This document shows, piece after piece, positions 1 to 11,649 of a stretch of DNA of 64,000 nt; the first letter of the stretch is position 1, and each line of letters opens with the position of its first letter. The stretch comes from Haematococcus lacustris (taxonomy: Eukaryota > Chlorophyta > Chlorophyceae > Chlamydomonadales > Haematococcaceae). Both the position numbers and the translations under genes were made by a program. A model generated the notes under the pieces. It saw only the letters and a list, made by a program, of their open reading frames with translations, searched no databases and was not told the DNA's origin. The stretch spans positions 2,457,031 to 2,521,030 of the forward strand of contig JASKMD010000009.1 in the NCBI GenBank assembly GCA_030144725.1, given 5' to 3'.

Positions 1-1
1 C

Positions 2-283
2 TCCGGGCTAGCAAGGGCACGAGGTGAGCAGCTTGCTCAACAACGTAAGTACATAGAGCAGCTCCTAGGCATTGTGCGCAGCCTTGCTGTAGCACCCAGT
101 GCACCTTTAGGCGTATCTACACGCTACGTGGCACCACCGCCACCCCCACCGCCTCCACCTAGACGCCAGCCAGCACCACAGGCACACCCAGCCTACCAGG
201 GACAAGCACCGCCACCTACCCCCTCCCACTCCGCCCAACACAACAGGGACGGATACCAGCAGCGCCAGCGTCGTCGTCTCTAG
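2..283 (+). CDS. C-terminal end of an unidentified proline-rich ORF (5' end outside window)
   Basis: The frame is open from the window edge to a TAG at 281-283, so the start is outside. The visible part has a short coiled-coil-like, Gln/Arg/Leu-rich stretch (residues about 8-30), then a run of nine prolines and a Pro/Gln/Arg-rich basic tail. Only 9 bases separate its stop from the gag ATG at 293. It may therefore be a first ORF, or an N-terminal gag segment, of the same Ty3/gypsy element. I do not recognise a domain, and low-complexity sequence like this could also be open by chance. Confidence 0.35.
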   Translation, partial: SGLARARGEQLAQQRKYIEQLLGIVRSLAVAPSAPLGVSTRYVAPPPPPPPPPRRQPAPQAHPAYQGQAPPPTPSHSAQHNRDGYQQRQRRRL

Positions 284-292
284 CCACAGCCC

Positions 293-820
293 ATGGCACA
301 GCCTGACAGCATGGAGACCATCATAGCTGCTTTTAACGCACTTGGCGCCACGATGGACAGGATTGTGCGGCAGCAGGAGCAGCAGCACGCCGCTCAGGCA
401 GAGCCACGGGTTACACCGGGTCTAGTCAAGCTGACAGACGTACAGCCGTTTGATGGCAAGGGTAGTGTTTCTACGTGGTTGTTTCATGTGGAGGAGGTGT
501 TTAAGTTGACTCCAGGCCTGACTGATGAGCAGAAGATAGTGTCCACTGGTGTAAAGCTCACAGGTTTGGCTGCCTCCTGGTATGTCTCTGTCCGGTCAGC
601 CCCTAACGCGTCATTCATCTGGGACTTGTTCAAAGCAGCCCTTAAAGCAGCCTTTGTAACCCAGTCAGAAACAGCTAAGGCTCGAGACCAGCTTCATGTG
701 GCCAGGCAAAAACCTAACCAGACGGCTCTCTCCTTCGCCACTCACCTGCGCAGCTTGTTTCTGCATATTCCTACCATCACCGAGGATGAACAACTAGACC
801 GGTTCCGCCGTGGCTTGCAC
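293..820 (+). pseudogene. gag: Ty3/gypsy gag, N-terminal part (split by LINE insertion)
   Basis: This encodes the capsid-type retrotransposon gag domain. A Gln-rich start (ATG at 293) is followed by a segment with FDGKGSVSTWLFHVEE, the W-Y-x-S-V pattern, and a final LDRFRRGLH, all typical of the gag domain of Ty3/gypsy elements. The ORF runs on to 1141, but from about 821 it reads through a 16-bp tandem repeat and is no longer gag. The missing C-terminal half lies at 50754-51397 and continues in the same reading frame after the codon for the last His. The element was therefore broken by the roughly 50-kb LINE-containing insertion. Its LTRs are not visible. Confidence 0.85.
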
Positions 821-1040
821 CCTTTTCGCCTCTCGCACTTTTCGCCTCTCGCACACTTTTCGCCTCTCGCACTTTTCGCCTCTCGCACTTTTCTTCACAC
901 TTTTCGCCTCTCGCACTTTTCGCCTCTCGCACTTTTCGCCTCTCGCACACTTTTCGCCTCTCGCACTTTTCGCCTCTCGCACTTTTCGCCTCTCGCACTT
1001 TTCTGCACACTTTTCGCCTCTCGCACTTTTCGCAGCCTGC
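821..1040 (+). repeat. 16-bp tandem repeat at the LINE 5' end
   Basis: About a dozen copies of CTTTTCGCCTCTCGCA occur, with a few variant spacers (TTCTTCACA, TTCTGCACA). They lie directly at the LINE 5' junction, where some LINE families carry promoter monomers. A promoter role is inference. Confidence 0.8.
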
Positions 1041-1891
1041 CGTTTCGCGTGGGTCGCGAGTTAGCGCCTCCCGTTAGCACAGCTAGCGTTTTCGCAGCAG
1101 GAGCAGCCGGAGGAGCGTTGTTTCGCAGTTTTTGTTGCTAAGGCAGCAAGTCGCGAGTTTCAGCCTGCGGAGCAGCTAAACAGCAAGGAGCAGGAGCTGC
1201 GTTAAGGTGGTGTGGTCGTCTCTGTCTGTCTGCTCTCAGCCGCAGCAGCCGCCACCAGCCGCCAGCAGCCGCCAGCAGCCGCCAGCAGCGCTTTTGCTCT
1301 TTTCGGCTTTCCGCTTCTTAACGTTTGTCAGGTTGCGCCAGCCGCAGCCGTTTCTCTCAGGCGCCGCCACCTGAGCGCCTCATCCCAGCCGCCGCTACCT
1401 CGCAGCTGCCGCAGGTGTAACCGCTCCAACCGCCTCCAGCAGCCTTTCCAGCCGCAGGTCCTTTCCTGCTATCGCTGTGTGCAGCTGCTGTCGCTTCTTG
1501 TGCGAGCCACAGCCAGCAGTTCGCGGGAGCCTACATCGCTATCGGTTTCCTGAGGCAACCGCCTCAACCGCTGCAGCTTCCGCCCAGCTGCCCTTCCCCC
1601 ACCCTCTTCTCCTTCTCCCCCGCTTCCTCCTCCCCCCGCGTGCCTCGCCTTCTGCCGGCGCCTGTCGCGTCACTGCCTAGGAGACGACAACGGTCGGAGG
1701 CCCACCGCCGGGGTTTGCTCCACTGAATTCAGTGCGAGCCGGCGTACCTGAGCACCAGCCTAGCCCCCGGGTCAATGGGGGAAGGCTGAGTTAAGTGCTC
1801 AACCAGTGCGCTTGACCCTTAGTTTGTGCCCGTCTCAAGCTCGCGTGTTGCCTGCGCCTGTGGCCCTCCAGGTGCTTCGGCTTATCGCGTC
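1041..1891 (+). other. LINE 5' leader, no convincing ORF
   Basis: This is GC-rich leader with several CAGCCGCCAGCAGC-like stretches. Small open frames at 1212-1553 and 1477-1680 are Ser/Ala/Arg-rich and look like chance ORFs in GC-rich DNA. I see no recognisable domain or regulatory site beyond the upstream 16-bp repeats. Confidence 0.5.
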
Positions 1892-3039
1892 ATGGAGGCC
1901 AGCTGCAGATCGCAGCAGCTTGTGCCTGTCTTTCGGCACTTTGCGTGGTCCCGGGCCCCTCTCTTGTCCCGGGACCCATGCCCTCCCCTTTTTGAGCCCC
2001 TGGTCGGCGGGCCCATGGCATGGCTCATGCCAATCGGGCGCGTCGCCAGCAAGGAGCTGCTGCGGCTCCAACAGCTTAACCCCCTGCTGCCTGCCCCTTA
2101 TGAAGATGCCTGGGCTCTCGCAGAGACTTGCAGCACAGCCCTGCTGGCTCACAAACAGCGGAATGGCAGTGCTGTTGCCTCCCTCTCCACCCTCCACACT
2201 GCAGGCCACCCCCTCTACAGCTTGGTGGTCGTGCATGATGCAGCCAGCATGGAGGGAAGGGCCTTGGACTCCCAGTTCATCTCCCAGCCGTGGTTGGAGA
2301 TGCCTCTCTTTGGCCGGAACGTGCGTGTGCCCGTGGAGCCCATGGACCATGGCCCCCCCCCCAGGTGCAGTCAAGCTGGTCTTCCACCACCACTACCCCC
2401 TGGCGTCTAGGGAGGGTCTGGTAGAGGGGGTGCTCAAGGCAGTGGGGTACAAGGTCAGCCCGGCCCCAACAGCGGGCTTGCCGGAGGCCCTGGACCTGCA
2501 CACAGCAGTCGTGCTCAGCGAGCGGCTGGGTGCCCATTCCCGCACAAGCAGTTTCTGGGGGTCGCCTGGGGGTAACGGGGCCATAGTGGAGGCTGTCGTG
2601 GTGCCCCCTCTAGGGGACCCAAAGCTAGCCCTGCTGCCTGAGGTGTATGCCACTCCTTCTGGCTGGGGCAAGCTGCAGATCCTGCAGCTGTGGGGGGACA
2701 CACAGCCTCTGCTCGACCAAGGAACCCCCCCTGCCCAGGCCCCTGCCCAGCCACCAGGTGACACCCTTGCTCAACCTCCCCCCCCCTCCCTTTCCATCCT
2801 CCTCCTTAGCCCCCTGCCCAGCTCCCTTCCCAGCCACCTGATGACCCCCTTGCTCTACCTCCTCCACCCCCCCTTGCTCAACCTCCCCCACCACACCCTG
2901 CTCAGCCCCCCACCCAGTCACCAGGTGACCCCCCAGCTCTACCTCCCCCTCCCTCACCCTCACCCTCCCTCCCTCCCTCCCTCATCCTCCCTCACCCTCC
3001 CTCACCCTCCCTCACCCTCCCTCACCCTCCCTCAGCTGC

Positions 3040-4290
3040 TGCCGCCCCCCTCCAGCGCACCTCAGATGGGGGTGGCACAGCTGGGGATGAGGGGGCCCGG
3101 GTGGCGCAGGGCGCCCAGGTGGCCCAGCAGCGGCAGCAGCACAGCCCTACCTCCCGGGACCCTGACCCTGCCTCAGCTGCTGCCGCCCCCCTCCAGCGCA
3201 CCTCAGATGGGGGTGGCACAGCTGGGGATGAGGGGGCCCGGGTGGCGCAGGGCGCCCAGGGTGCTCAGCAGAAGCAGATGCTGCATAGCCCTACCTCCCG
3301 GGGCCCTCACCCTGCCTCAGCTGCTGCCGCCCCCCTCCAGCGCACCTCAGTTGGGGGTGGCACGGCTGGGGATGAGGGGACCCGGGTGGCGCAGGGCGCC
3401 CAGGTGGCCCAGCAGCGGCAGCAGCACAGCCCTACCTCCCGGGACCCTGACCCTGCCTCAGCTGCTGCCGCCCCCCTCCAGCGCACCTCAGATGGGGGTG
3501 GCACAGCTGGGGATGAGGGGGCCCGGGTGGCGCAGGGCGCCCAGGGTGCTCAGCAGCAGCAGACGCTGCATAGCCCTATCTCCCGGGGCCCTCACCCTGC
3601 CTCAGCTGCTGCCGCCCCCCTCCAGCGCACCTCAGTTGGGGGTGGCACGGCTGGGGATGAGGGGGCCCGGGTGGCGCAGGGCGCCCAGGTGGCCCAGCAA
3701 CGGCAGCAGCACAGCCGTACCTCCCGGGACCCTGACCCTGCCTCAGCTGCTGCCGCCCCCCTCCAGCGCACCTCTGTTGGGGGTGGCACAGCTGGGGATG
3801 AGGGGGCCCGGGTGGCGCAGGGCGCCCAGGGTGCTCAGCAGCAGCAGACGCTGCATAGCCCTATCTCCCGGGGCCCTCACCCTGCCTCAGCTGCTGCCGC
3901 CCCCCTCCAGCGCACCTCAGATGGGGGTGGCACAGCTGGGGATGAGGGGGCCCGGGTGGCGCAGGGCGCCCAGGGTGCTCAGCAGCAGCAGACGCTGCAT
4001 AGCCCTACCTCCCGGGGCCCTCACCCTGCCTCAGCTGCTGCTGCCCCCCTCCAGCGCACCTCTGTTGGGGGTGGCACGGCTGGGGATGAGGGGGCCCGGG
4101 TGGCGCAGGGCGTCCAGGTGGCCCAGCAGCGGCAGCAGCACAGCCCTACCTCCCGAGACCCTAACCCTGTCTCAGCTGCTGTCGCCCCCCTCCAGCGCAC
4201 CTCAGATGGGGGTGGCACAGCTGGGGATGAGGGGGCCCGGGTGGCGCAGGGCGCCCAGGTGGCCCAGCAGCAGCAGCAGCAGCAGCACAG
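3040..4290 (+). repeat. 141-144-bp coding tandem repeat in LINE ORF1
   Basis: About eight units alternate between two variants, one with VAQQRQQHSPTSRDPDP and one with GAQQQQTLHSPTSRGPHP, each following a shared AAAAPLQRTSDGGGTAGDEG core. Unit length is a multiple of three, so the reading frame is kept. Confidence 0.85.
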
Positions 4291-5039
4291 CCCTGGGGTG
4301 GGAGCGGGGGCGGGGAAAGAGGCTGTAGCGGGGGCAGGGGATGAATCAGGGGCTAGAGGGCCAGGTCTCAAGGGTCTCGGGATCCACCCGTTTGCTCCGC
4401 CCCGTGGAAGGCCTTCCCGGTTCGATAGCTCTTGGGGCCCAGCTACAGCAGAGCTTTCTGGGGGGACTCCGTGGCTGGGCCCGTCCTGGGCTGCCCGGGT
4501 GTGCTCAAGGGGTGAGTCAGGGCAGCCGGGGGAGAAAGAGGCGCAGGGTCTGTCGCCGAGCAGCCCAGCCGCCCCCTCCACTGGTCAGGGGCCCGCGAGT
4601 CGGCCTTTCCAGCTTGGCGGTGCAGCAGCTCCTACACGAGGCAGGAGGTCCCTTCTTCCCCGCATGGACATGACCAACTCCACCGGAGGTAAGTCGGGGG
4701 ATGTGGGGGGCAAGGCTCTAGCCGTCGTCTTCTCCGCCGCTAGCAGGGCCCTCCGAGCCGGTAGGAGCACCCTTGTCCCTCAGCCGGAGCTGCTATCAGC
4801 TCTCCTCCCCTCCCCCTCAGCCTCACCCGCTTCTACCCAAGACGAGGCCTCTCGGCCCGACTGCGGAGGGGCACCGTCGCTGGACGGCAGGGCTATCACA
4901 GCTAGTCAGCCCCAGGCTGCCGCCACACCTCACCAGCGCATTTCAGCAGGGGGTGGCACTGCTGGCACAGAGGGGGCGAGGTTGGTGCCTGTAGCGCAGC
5001 AGCAACAACAACAGCAGCAGCAGCAGCGGCAACAGCACC

Positions 5040-5070
<31 letters not shown>

Positions 5071-5083
5071 CCAGCAGCAGCAG

Positions 5084-5477
5084 CGGGCTGGGGCTGGGGC
5101 TGGGGCTGGGGCTGGGGCTGGGGCTGGGGCTGGGGCTGGGGCTGGGGCTGGGGCTGGGGCTGGGGCTGGGGCTGGGGCTGGGGCTGGGGCTGGGGCTGGG
5201 GCTGGGGCTGGGGCTGGGGCTGGGGCTGGGGCTGGGGCTGGGGCTGGGGCTGGGGCTGGGGCTGGGGCTGGGGCTGGGGCTGGGGCTGGGGCTGGGGCTG
5301 GGGCTGGGGCTGGGGCTGGGGCTGGGGCTGGGGCTGGGGCTGGGGCTGGGGCTGGGGCTGGGGCTGGGGCTGGGGCTGGGGCTGGGGCTGGGGCTGGGGC
5401 TGGGGCTGGGGCTGGGGCTGGGGCTGGGGCTGGGGCTGGGGCTGGGGCTGGGGCTGGGGCTAGGGCTGGGGCCGTGC
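5084..5477 (+). repeat. (GGGGCT)n microsatellite coding Ala-Gly in ORF1
   Basis: There are more than 60 near-perfect copies of a 6-bp unit, one TAG-containing variant near the end (5460-5465) being the only clear change. It keeps ORF1 open as an Ala-Gly dipeptide repeat. It follows CAG/CAA runs (4990-5083) coding poly-Gln. Confidence 0.9.
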
Positions 5478-6780
5478 CTTCTCCGATGGTTTTGGATCGC
5501 CCACGCCTTACCCGGCCCGTGCTCTCTACCCTCTTTCCAACGCCCACCACCTTCCAGCCCAGCGCCCAGGGGGCTTTTGTGTCCCGAGCGCATGCGCCTT
5601 GCTCTGTCCCACCCCGAGGGGTGCATCTCCCCCACATCCCTCTTCCCCCCCAGCAGCTCTCTGCCCCCCTGAACCCCCCTTGGGCCGCCCCTCCCCTCCT
5701 TGTTATTCCTCCCGCTGTCCATCCCGTGCCTCTTGAGGGGTCTGTTGCCTCTGGCTCCCTTGCCGGTATTCCCCCATCAGCCTCTCCGCGCTCCCCGGGG
5801 CACTTGGGGTTGCTGGGCAAGGCCCTCTTGAAGGGCGCGGTGCTGGCCTCCAAGGGCAAGCTCGCTGCCCGTAAGCTGAGAGATGCCACAGCTAGGGGCC
5901 TAGCCGCAGCCGGGCAGTGGGTGGGTGGGGAACCTTCCGCCAGCTCTCCCTCCCTTGACCCCATGGACGCCGAGGCAGCGGCCCCCACCGCCTCTTGCCG
6001 CACGGAGGTCACGGGGCCTGGCGCAGTTGCCCATCTCCCAGCCCAGGAGCTTGGTCCCTCCACCGGGCTGGGCACCCGGCTCGGCACGGTGCGGGTTGGG
6101 CCCGGTGAGCTGCAGGGTAGTCAGCCTCCCCGCTGGCTTGACACCGCCGCGAGGGCACCTCCGCGCCCCTCCCCGGATGACAGGAGGGCTAGGCGGGAGG
6201 AGCGGCAGCGGGTGGCTCAGTGTAGGTCGAGGCGAGGCAACACGCAGCCAGCTACCCAGCCAGCCAGAGGGGGGCCTAGCCGGCGCCGGTATGGCATTCC
6301 CTCTTCCGGTTCCAGCTCTGAGGAGTGGGAGGCACGGCGTGCAGGGCACCAGCAAGCTGGCAGGCAGCGTGCTGCGCAGCTTGGCCATGGGTCCCCACAC
6401 GTGCGCCGCTACGGGTTGCTCAGCCCCTCTGCTAGCCTGGCCAGCTCGCTGGGGGCCTCCTGTGATAGCCCTGTAGTTGAGTCAGCAGGGCCCCGGGAGG
6501 GGAGGTTGAGGGTGCCTAAGCGGCAGCAGCCCGAGCAGGCAGCTCAGCCTGGGGAGGAGGTCGAGCAGCTCGGTCCTCTGCCCCTGCGGCCCCCGCTGGC
6601 CATCTATTCCCGTGAGCCTCGGGTCCGCCTGCGCCGCCCGGGGGCCAAGTTGGCCTGCATTGAGGCCACTCCAGCCCCTATCCCCGGCCCACCCCCTTTG
6701 CCCGGTCCGCCTCCCCTTCCCAGCCCACCCACCCTCCTCTACACACGCGTAGCCCGCGCGGGGGCAAGCCAGGACTAGCC

Positions 6781-9700
6781 ATGCAGCGCCCAGGTGTGGC
6801 CGCCAGATTCTTGGCAGTCACCCTCAACGTGCAGGGCCTTGCCCAGCCGCACAAACTGCAGGCCCTGCTTGACTGGGCCGCTGACAGCCCGGCGCAAGTG
6901 GTGTTCCTCCAAGAGTGCCATAGGGCGGAGAGCGTGTGGCAGTGGGCAGAAGCCCACTCGGGGGCCAAGCCCGCCTGGCGGGGGCAGTGGTTTTACACCC
7001 CTGGCACCGGCAGCTCCCAAGGCTGTCTGGTGTTGGTCAAGCCCTCCACCATCCTCCGGGGGTGCACCCAGGTGCAGCTGCAGGCAGAGGGGGCCCAGGG
7101 GCGGGTGCTGCGGGTAGACGGGGAGCTCGCAGGCAGGCCGGTGTCCCTAGTGTGCGTGTACGCCCCGGCGCAGCAGGCAGAGCGGCCAGCGTTCTACGCA
7201 GAGTGCCTCCCCGCTTGCCTCCCGCCAGCCGCCGACCGCCGCCTCCTCCTCATGGGGGGCGACTTCAACTGCATCTTAGCCCCCGTGGACAGAGTGGGCA
7301 TCCCGCAGGGCTCGCAGCATGGGGAGGCCTGGGTGGGCAGCCGGGGCCAGGGGGCGGAGCAGCTGCGGCAGCTGGTGGGTGAGCGCGGTCTGGTGGACCC
7401 GTGGCGCCATCTGCACCCCTCCAAGAGAGACCTCACCCACTTCAGCGAGCGTTGGCAGACGGGTGCGCGCCTCGACCGGTGGTACATCTCGGAGGAGCTG
7501 GTGCAGTGGCAGATGGACAGCGCCATCCAAGGGGTGCTGCCAGTGCCCACCGACCACCGGCCCGTGTCAGTGGCAGTGTGCCCCCCCGACCTGCCTCTCA
7601 CCGTCCCCGCTCCCTGGCAGCTGCACCCCGCCCACCTCGACAACCCTGACCTGCTGGACTGCCTCAAGGACTTCCTACAGGCGGAGGCACATCACCACGA
7701 GGCTGCGAGTCAGCTGGGGCTGCCTAGGGATGGGCACAGGGCCAGGTGGGCCCGCATCAAGCAGGGCCTGGCCATGCGTGCCCAGCACTTCCTGCGGGCC
7801 CAGCGCCGCGCGCAGCGTGACCTGCAGCAGCGCAGGGAGAAGGCGGCAGCAGTGGCCAGGGCTCACCTCGTGCGGCAGCTGGTGCGGGTGGAGCGAGAGG
7901 GGGAGGCTGAGGTGCAGGCGGCGCAGCACCTGGGAGAGGCCGCAGCCCTGGCGGGGGTGGGGGCGAGGGAGCAGGGGGCCCAGCAGTCCCTGCTGGCCAG
8001 CGCAGTCCTCGACCAGTACTACGGCGACCGCTCCTCCTTCTACTTCTACCATCGCGACCAGCCAGCGCACACCCCCACCCTCATCTCCTCTCTCCAGCTC
8101 CCCGGACAGCCAGGTCAGCCAGCAGACCTCACCACGCCGGCCGGGGTGAAGGCAGCGTGCAGGGCTTTCCAGCAGCACTACTCAGCTGCCGGGCCCACCG
8201 GAGTCTACGCAGCCAAGCCGGTGGACACAGCTGCGCGCGCCGCGCTGCTGGGCAGCCTCACCTCCCACCTCACCCCCACCCAGGCCAGAGCTGCCGAGGG
8301 CCCCGATGGCAGCCCTATGCTGTCAGAGGAGGAGCTGGGCCGGGCTCTACAGGGCTGCGCGCACAGCAAGGCCCCGGGGCTGGATGGGCTGCCCATGGAG
8401 GTCTATGACCGGCTGTGGGTGGAGCTGGGGCGGCCGCTGCGGGCCATGTTGCGAGAGGCCCTGGCAGACACCGCTGACCCTGCCCCCCTGGCTGAGTTCC
8501 TGACCGGCATCATCACCCTCGTGCCCAAGGCTGGCAAGCCGAGGGACCAGGTGGCCGGCTACCGCCCCATCACGCTCCTCAACTGCGACGTGCGCCTGGT
8601 GGCCAGGGCAGTGGAGGACCGGCTGCAGCTGCCCTTGGACCTGCTGGTGTCCCCCTCTCAGTCCGCCTTCATCCTGGGCAGGGACATCAGCGACAGCGTG
8701 CAGTTCCACCTAGGCCTGCTGGAGTACCTGCAGCAGCGGGGCAGCCCAGCCTGGCTGTTGTTGCTGGACCTGGCGGGGGCCTATGACAACGTGTCCTGGG
8801 GCTTGCTCCAGGACACGATGGAGGCCATGGGGTTCTGCCGGGAGGGGCATGTGCGCTGGGCTCAGCTGCTGCACCGGGGGGCCACGAGCCAGGTGCTGGT
8901 CAACGGCCACCTCACCGACAGCTTCCCCCTTGCGTCGGGGCTGCTGCAGGGCAGCGGGGCCTCCCCGCTCTACTGGTGCATCGTGCTTCAGCCGCTGGTC
9001 AGCTACCTCAGCTCGCTCCAGCTGGCAGGCCGCATCAGCACCCCCACCATCCCCTCCAGCCCTCTGGCCATGCACAGGGCCGCCCTGACCCCCGCGCTCC
9101 CCTCCAAGGAGTATGCGGACGACCTCACCATCGTGGTGCTCGATCGGGTCAGAGACGGGAAGGTGGTTGTGGAGGCCCTGGGCCTGTTCCGCGCCGCTGG
9201 GGGCCCTGCGCTGAGCGTGAGCAAGAGCTCAGCCCTGCCGTGCGCCCAGCCAGAGCCTGGGCCGGGCAACCAGGAGGGCTCAGGCCCCGAGGGGGCGGGG
9301 AGGGGAGGAAGGGGGGGTGACGGGGGGGAAGGGGGCGGGCAGGGGCAGGTGGGCGAGCAGGGGCTAGGGGGTGGGCTGGGGGAAGGTGGCGGGCAAGGGC
9401 AGCAGCAGGGCGGGCAGGAGCAGGGTGGGGAGCAGGAGCCGGAGGTGGTCATCCCAGCTGTCCGAGCGGGGGTGCCCGTGCGCCACCTGGGGGTCCCTCT
9501 TGGGGCGGCCTCCTACGCTGCCACCAGCGAGGCCGCCTTCGGTGGGGCGGCGGCGGCCATGATGGCAGCCTCCCTCCCTTGGCGGCCCCAAGGCCTCAAC
9601 CTCCTGGGGCGGGTGCAGGTGGCACAGCAGTGCCTGGCCTCCAAGTCCATCTACCAAATGGCTTTTGTGCAACCCTCCGCTCCTCTGACGCAAGCCATGG

Positions 9701-11027
9701 CCGCGGCTGTCAACCGCTTTGTGGCAGCCTCAGACCTGCCCCAGGAGCGCAGCCCCAACAGCAGCCGCCTCTACCCTAGCAAGGCCATCTGCGTGATGCC
9801 CCGGGGGGAGGGAGGGGTGGGGCTTCCCGACCTGGGGGTCACCAGCACGGCCATGCTGGCGAAGATGCTGGCCCAGCTCTGGTCGCCCCGGGTTCGTCCC
9901 TGGCAGCCTCTGACCCACAGCCTGCTGGCAGACCCCTCCCACGGCCTCAGCACGTGGGTCATCACCGACCCCACCGCCCCCCCCTCGCGAGGCATCAGCC
10001 CGCGGCTGCAAGCTCACGTGGCGGCCCTGGCTGAGCTCAAGCTGTTCCGTGCGGTGCCCCCCGCTAGCCAGTCCTTCTTCTCGGTGCTGGCAGAGCCGCT
10101 GTGGTACAACGCGCAAGTCCGCATGAACCCAGCAGCGAGGGAGGCAGCAGCTGAGCAGGGTTGGACCCACGTCCGCCACGTGAGGGAAGCCCTGCATAGC
10201 CCCCAGCTGGAGGGGGAGGCCCGATGGGCTGCCGACCTGGTCAGGGCTTGCCTCCCCGAGCCCTGGCAGGGCATGGTGGACCGCCTGCAGCCTCCTCAGC
10301 CGGAGTGGGAGTGCCTGAGGGTTGGGCCAGGGGTGGGGTTTGTGATGCGGCGCACCCCCCTGCTCCAGCCCTCCCACTGGGTGGGCCCCAACGGCCGCCT
10401 CTACTCCCTAGACCCCACAGGGCAGGGGCCCCTAGGGGCTTTCTGGGCGGAGGGAGGGGCGGCATGGGAGCCAGCTGCGGTGGCCCGTCTCAACAAGCCC
10501 AGCTACAGGCTGACTCCGGAGGAGCGAGCCACCCACCTCCGCCCTCTACCCGCCCAGCATCACGTGGCGCAGGAGCAGGCTCAAGGGCAGGAGCAAGGAG
10601 GAGCCGGGGCGGTTGGCAGGGGAGGGGGGCGGGCTAGGGGGCGGGGCGGGGGCAGGGGGCGAGGGCGTGGAGGAGGTGGAGGGCGTAGGGGAGCAGGGGG
10701 CGGGGCGGGAGGGCAGGCTGCCGACCCAGCTGACGAGGGGCCTGGCACCTGGCCTAAGGAGGAGTGGCTCTTGGGCCCCTGGGCTCACCTGCAGCTGGAC
10801 CCTCAGGTGTGGGGCATGGGCACCACCACCCTCCTGGACTTCTCTGTCAAGCATGCCAGGGTGCGCCTCCACCAGCTCCAGCGCGTCAGTGCCGACCCCC
10901 TCTACCCACCAGGTGGGGGCCTGTGGCCAGCGCTGTGGGGTGTGCGCCCCCCCCGGGCAGCGGGCGAACCGGAGGTGGCAGCGGTGGCTGATGGGGCCCT
11001 GAGGGAGCTGGAGCTCAAGTGGGAGGC
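6781..11027 (+). pseudogene. LINE ORF2, N-terminal and central part: AP-endonuclease and reverse transcriptase
   Basis: This encodes the enzyme that nicks target DNA and primes reverse transcription on it. An endonuclease/exonuclease/phosphatase fold fills residues about 1-260: LNVQGL, FLQECH (catalytic Glu), GGDFNCIL, and the closing TDHRPVSV. RT follows at about 520-800: LVPKAGKP, GYRPITLLN, SQSAFILGR, LLLDLAGAYDNV, LLQGSGASPLYW, and the catalytic EYADD at about 9110-9124. A Gly/Gln-rich insert of about 60 residues sits between the YADD palm and the VPVRHLGVPLG segment, an odd place for an expansion. LINE sequence ends at about 11027, where T1 begins; the reading frame then runs accidentally through T1 to TAG 11173-11175. 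The remaining ORF2 pieces are at 26297-26531 and 49406-50283. Confidence 0.9.
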
Positions 11028-11052
11028 CACCCCTCATGTTTGGCAGCAACAG

Positions 11053-11489
11053 GTCAGGCTGTTCCCAGGCCACAGCAGGCAGCAGGAGCTGGAGCAGCGG
11101 CTAACGCAGGAGGTCAGGGGGGAGAGCCACCAGGAGACGGAGATGCAGAAGGGGCTGCTGGGCCCAGCGGTATAGGTGGGCCACAGCAGCACAGGTCAGC
11201 AAAGCGTGGGGTGGAGCAGACAGCAGCGGAGGCAGCCAGCAAAGGTGGCACCAGGAAGTCCCAGAGGCTTGCAGCCGGTGCATCACAGCGTCAGGCTGAC
11301 CCCCTTCCACCTGTTGAGGAGCGCCCGCAGCGGTCAGCCATGGGCAGCATGCACCAGGGCTATGGAGATCAGCATTGGTATATGTTTGATGCCACCAAGA
11401 TCTTCACAGTCTTTGTGACCAGCTTTGAGGATGGGGAGGGCTACGGCCGTATGTTCTTTGTGCCAGCGCACAGCCTCAGCCGCAGCTAG
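11053..11489 (+). pseudogene. T1 transposase, last exon only
   Basis: The exon starts after a probable acceptor (GCAACAG at 11046-11052) and ends at TAG 11487-11489. It is clearly related to the last exon of the T2 gene at 45884-46315. Both share an Ala/Gln/Gly-rich linker, a basic KSQRLAA/KSRRLAA patch and the closing block HWYMF...FEDGEGYGRMFFVPAHSLSRS. No upstream exon is present, so this is a relic. The closing block is what I would use as a diagnostic of this transposase family. Confidence 0.75.
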
Positions 11490-11649
11490 TCATACATCAA
11501 TCACGGTGCTGCACCTAGTAAGAACGGATGACAGGATAGATGCTCGTAATGCTGTTCCTGTTCTGTGGTTGCTGGGGCTGCGTCACTGTCATGTTGCTGC
11601 TGCTGCCACTGTCACACCATCAGCTACTAGTGATAGGATGCCTTAACTA

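Larger units (their letters stand above)
1892..6778 (+). pseudogene. LINE ORF1 (nucleocapsid-like ORF), two frameshifts
   Basis: The likely start is ATG 1892, which opens a normal-looking N-terminal domain (MEASCRSQQLVPVFRHF...). The frame shifts at a run of ten C (2353-2362), continues as GAVKLVFHHHYPLAS... to about 2780, and shifts again between about 2778 and 2812 in another C-rich run. From there one frame is open to TAG 6776-6778. The long C-terminal part holds 47-48-residue repeats (3040-4290), Gln runs, an Ala-Gly dipeptide repeat (from 5084) and a basic tail. The stop is 2 bases from the ATG of ORF2. Both shifts fall in C homopolymers, so sequencing error and genuine decay are equally possible. 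I recognise no RRM or CCHC motif. Its job as the RNA-binding ORF1 product is inferred from position. Confidence 0.65.

Noticed and set aside
1806..4328. An 840-codon ORF overlapping LINE ORF1
   Set aside because: Only its part between about 2363 and 2780 looks like protein, and this belongs to ORF1 after a frameshift; the rest is an alternate frame of the ORF1 repeats.
11019..11175. Reading LINE ORF2 through to its stop at 11175 as its natural C-terminus
   Set aside because: From 11028 the DNA matches the T2 transposase-gene 3' end, where the coding frame is different; the real ORF2 C-terminus with its zinc-binding motif is at 49406-50283.
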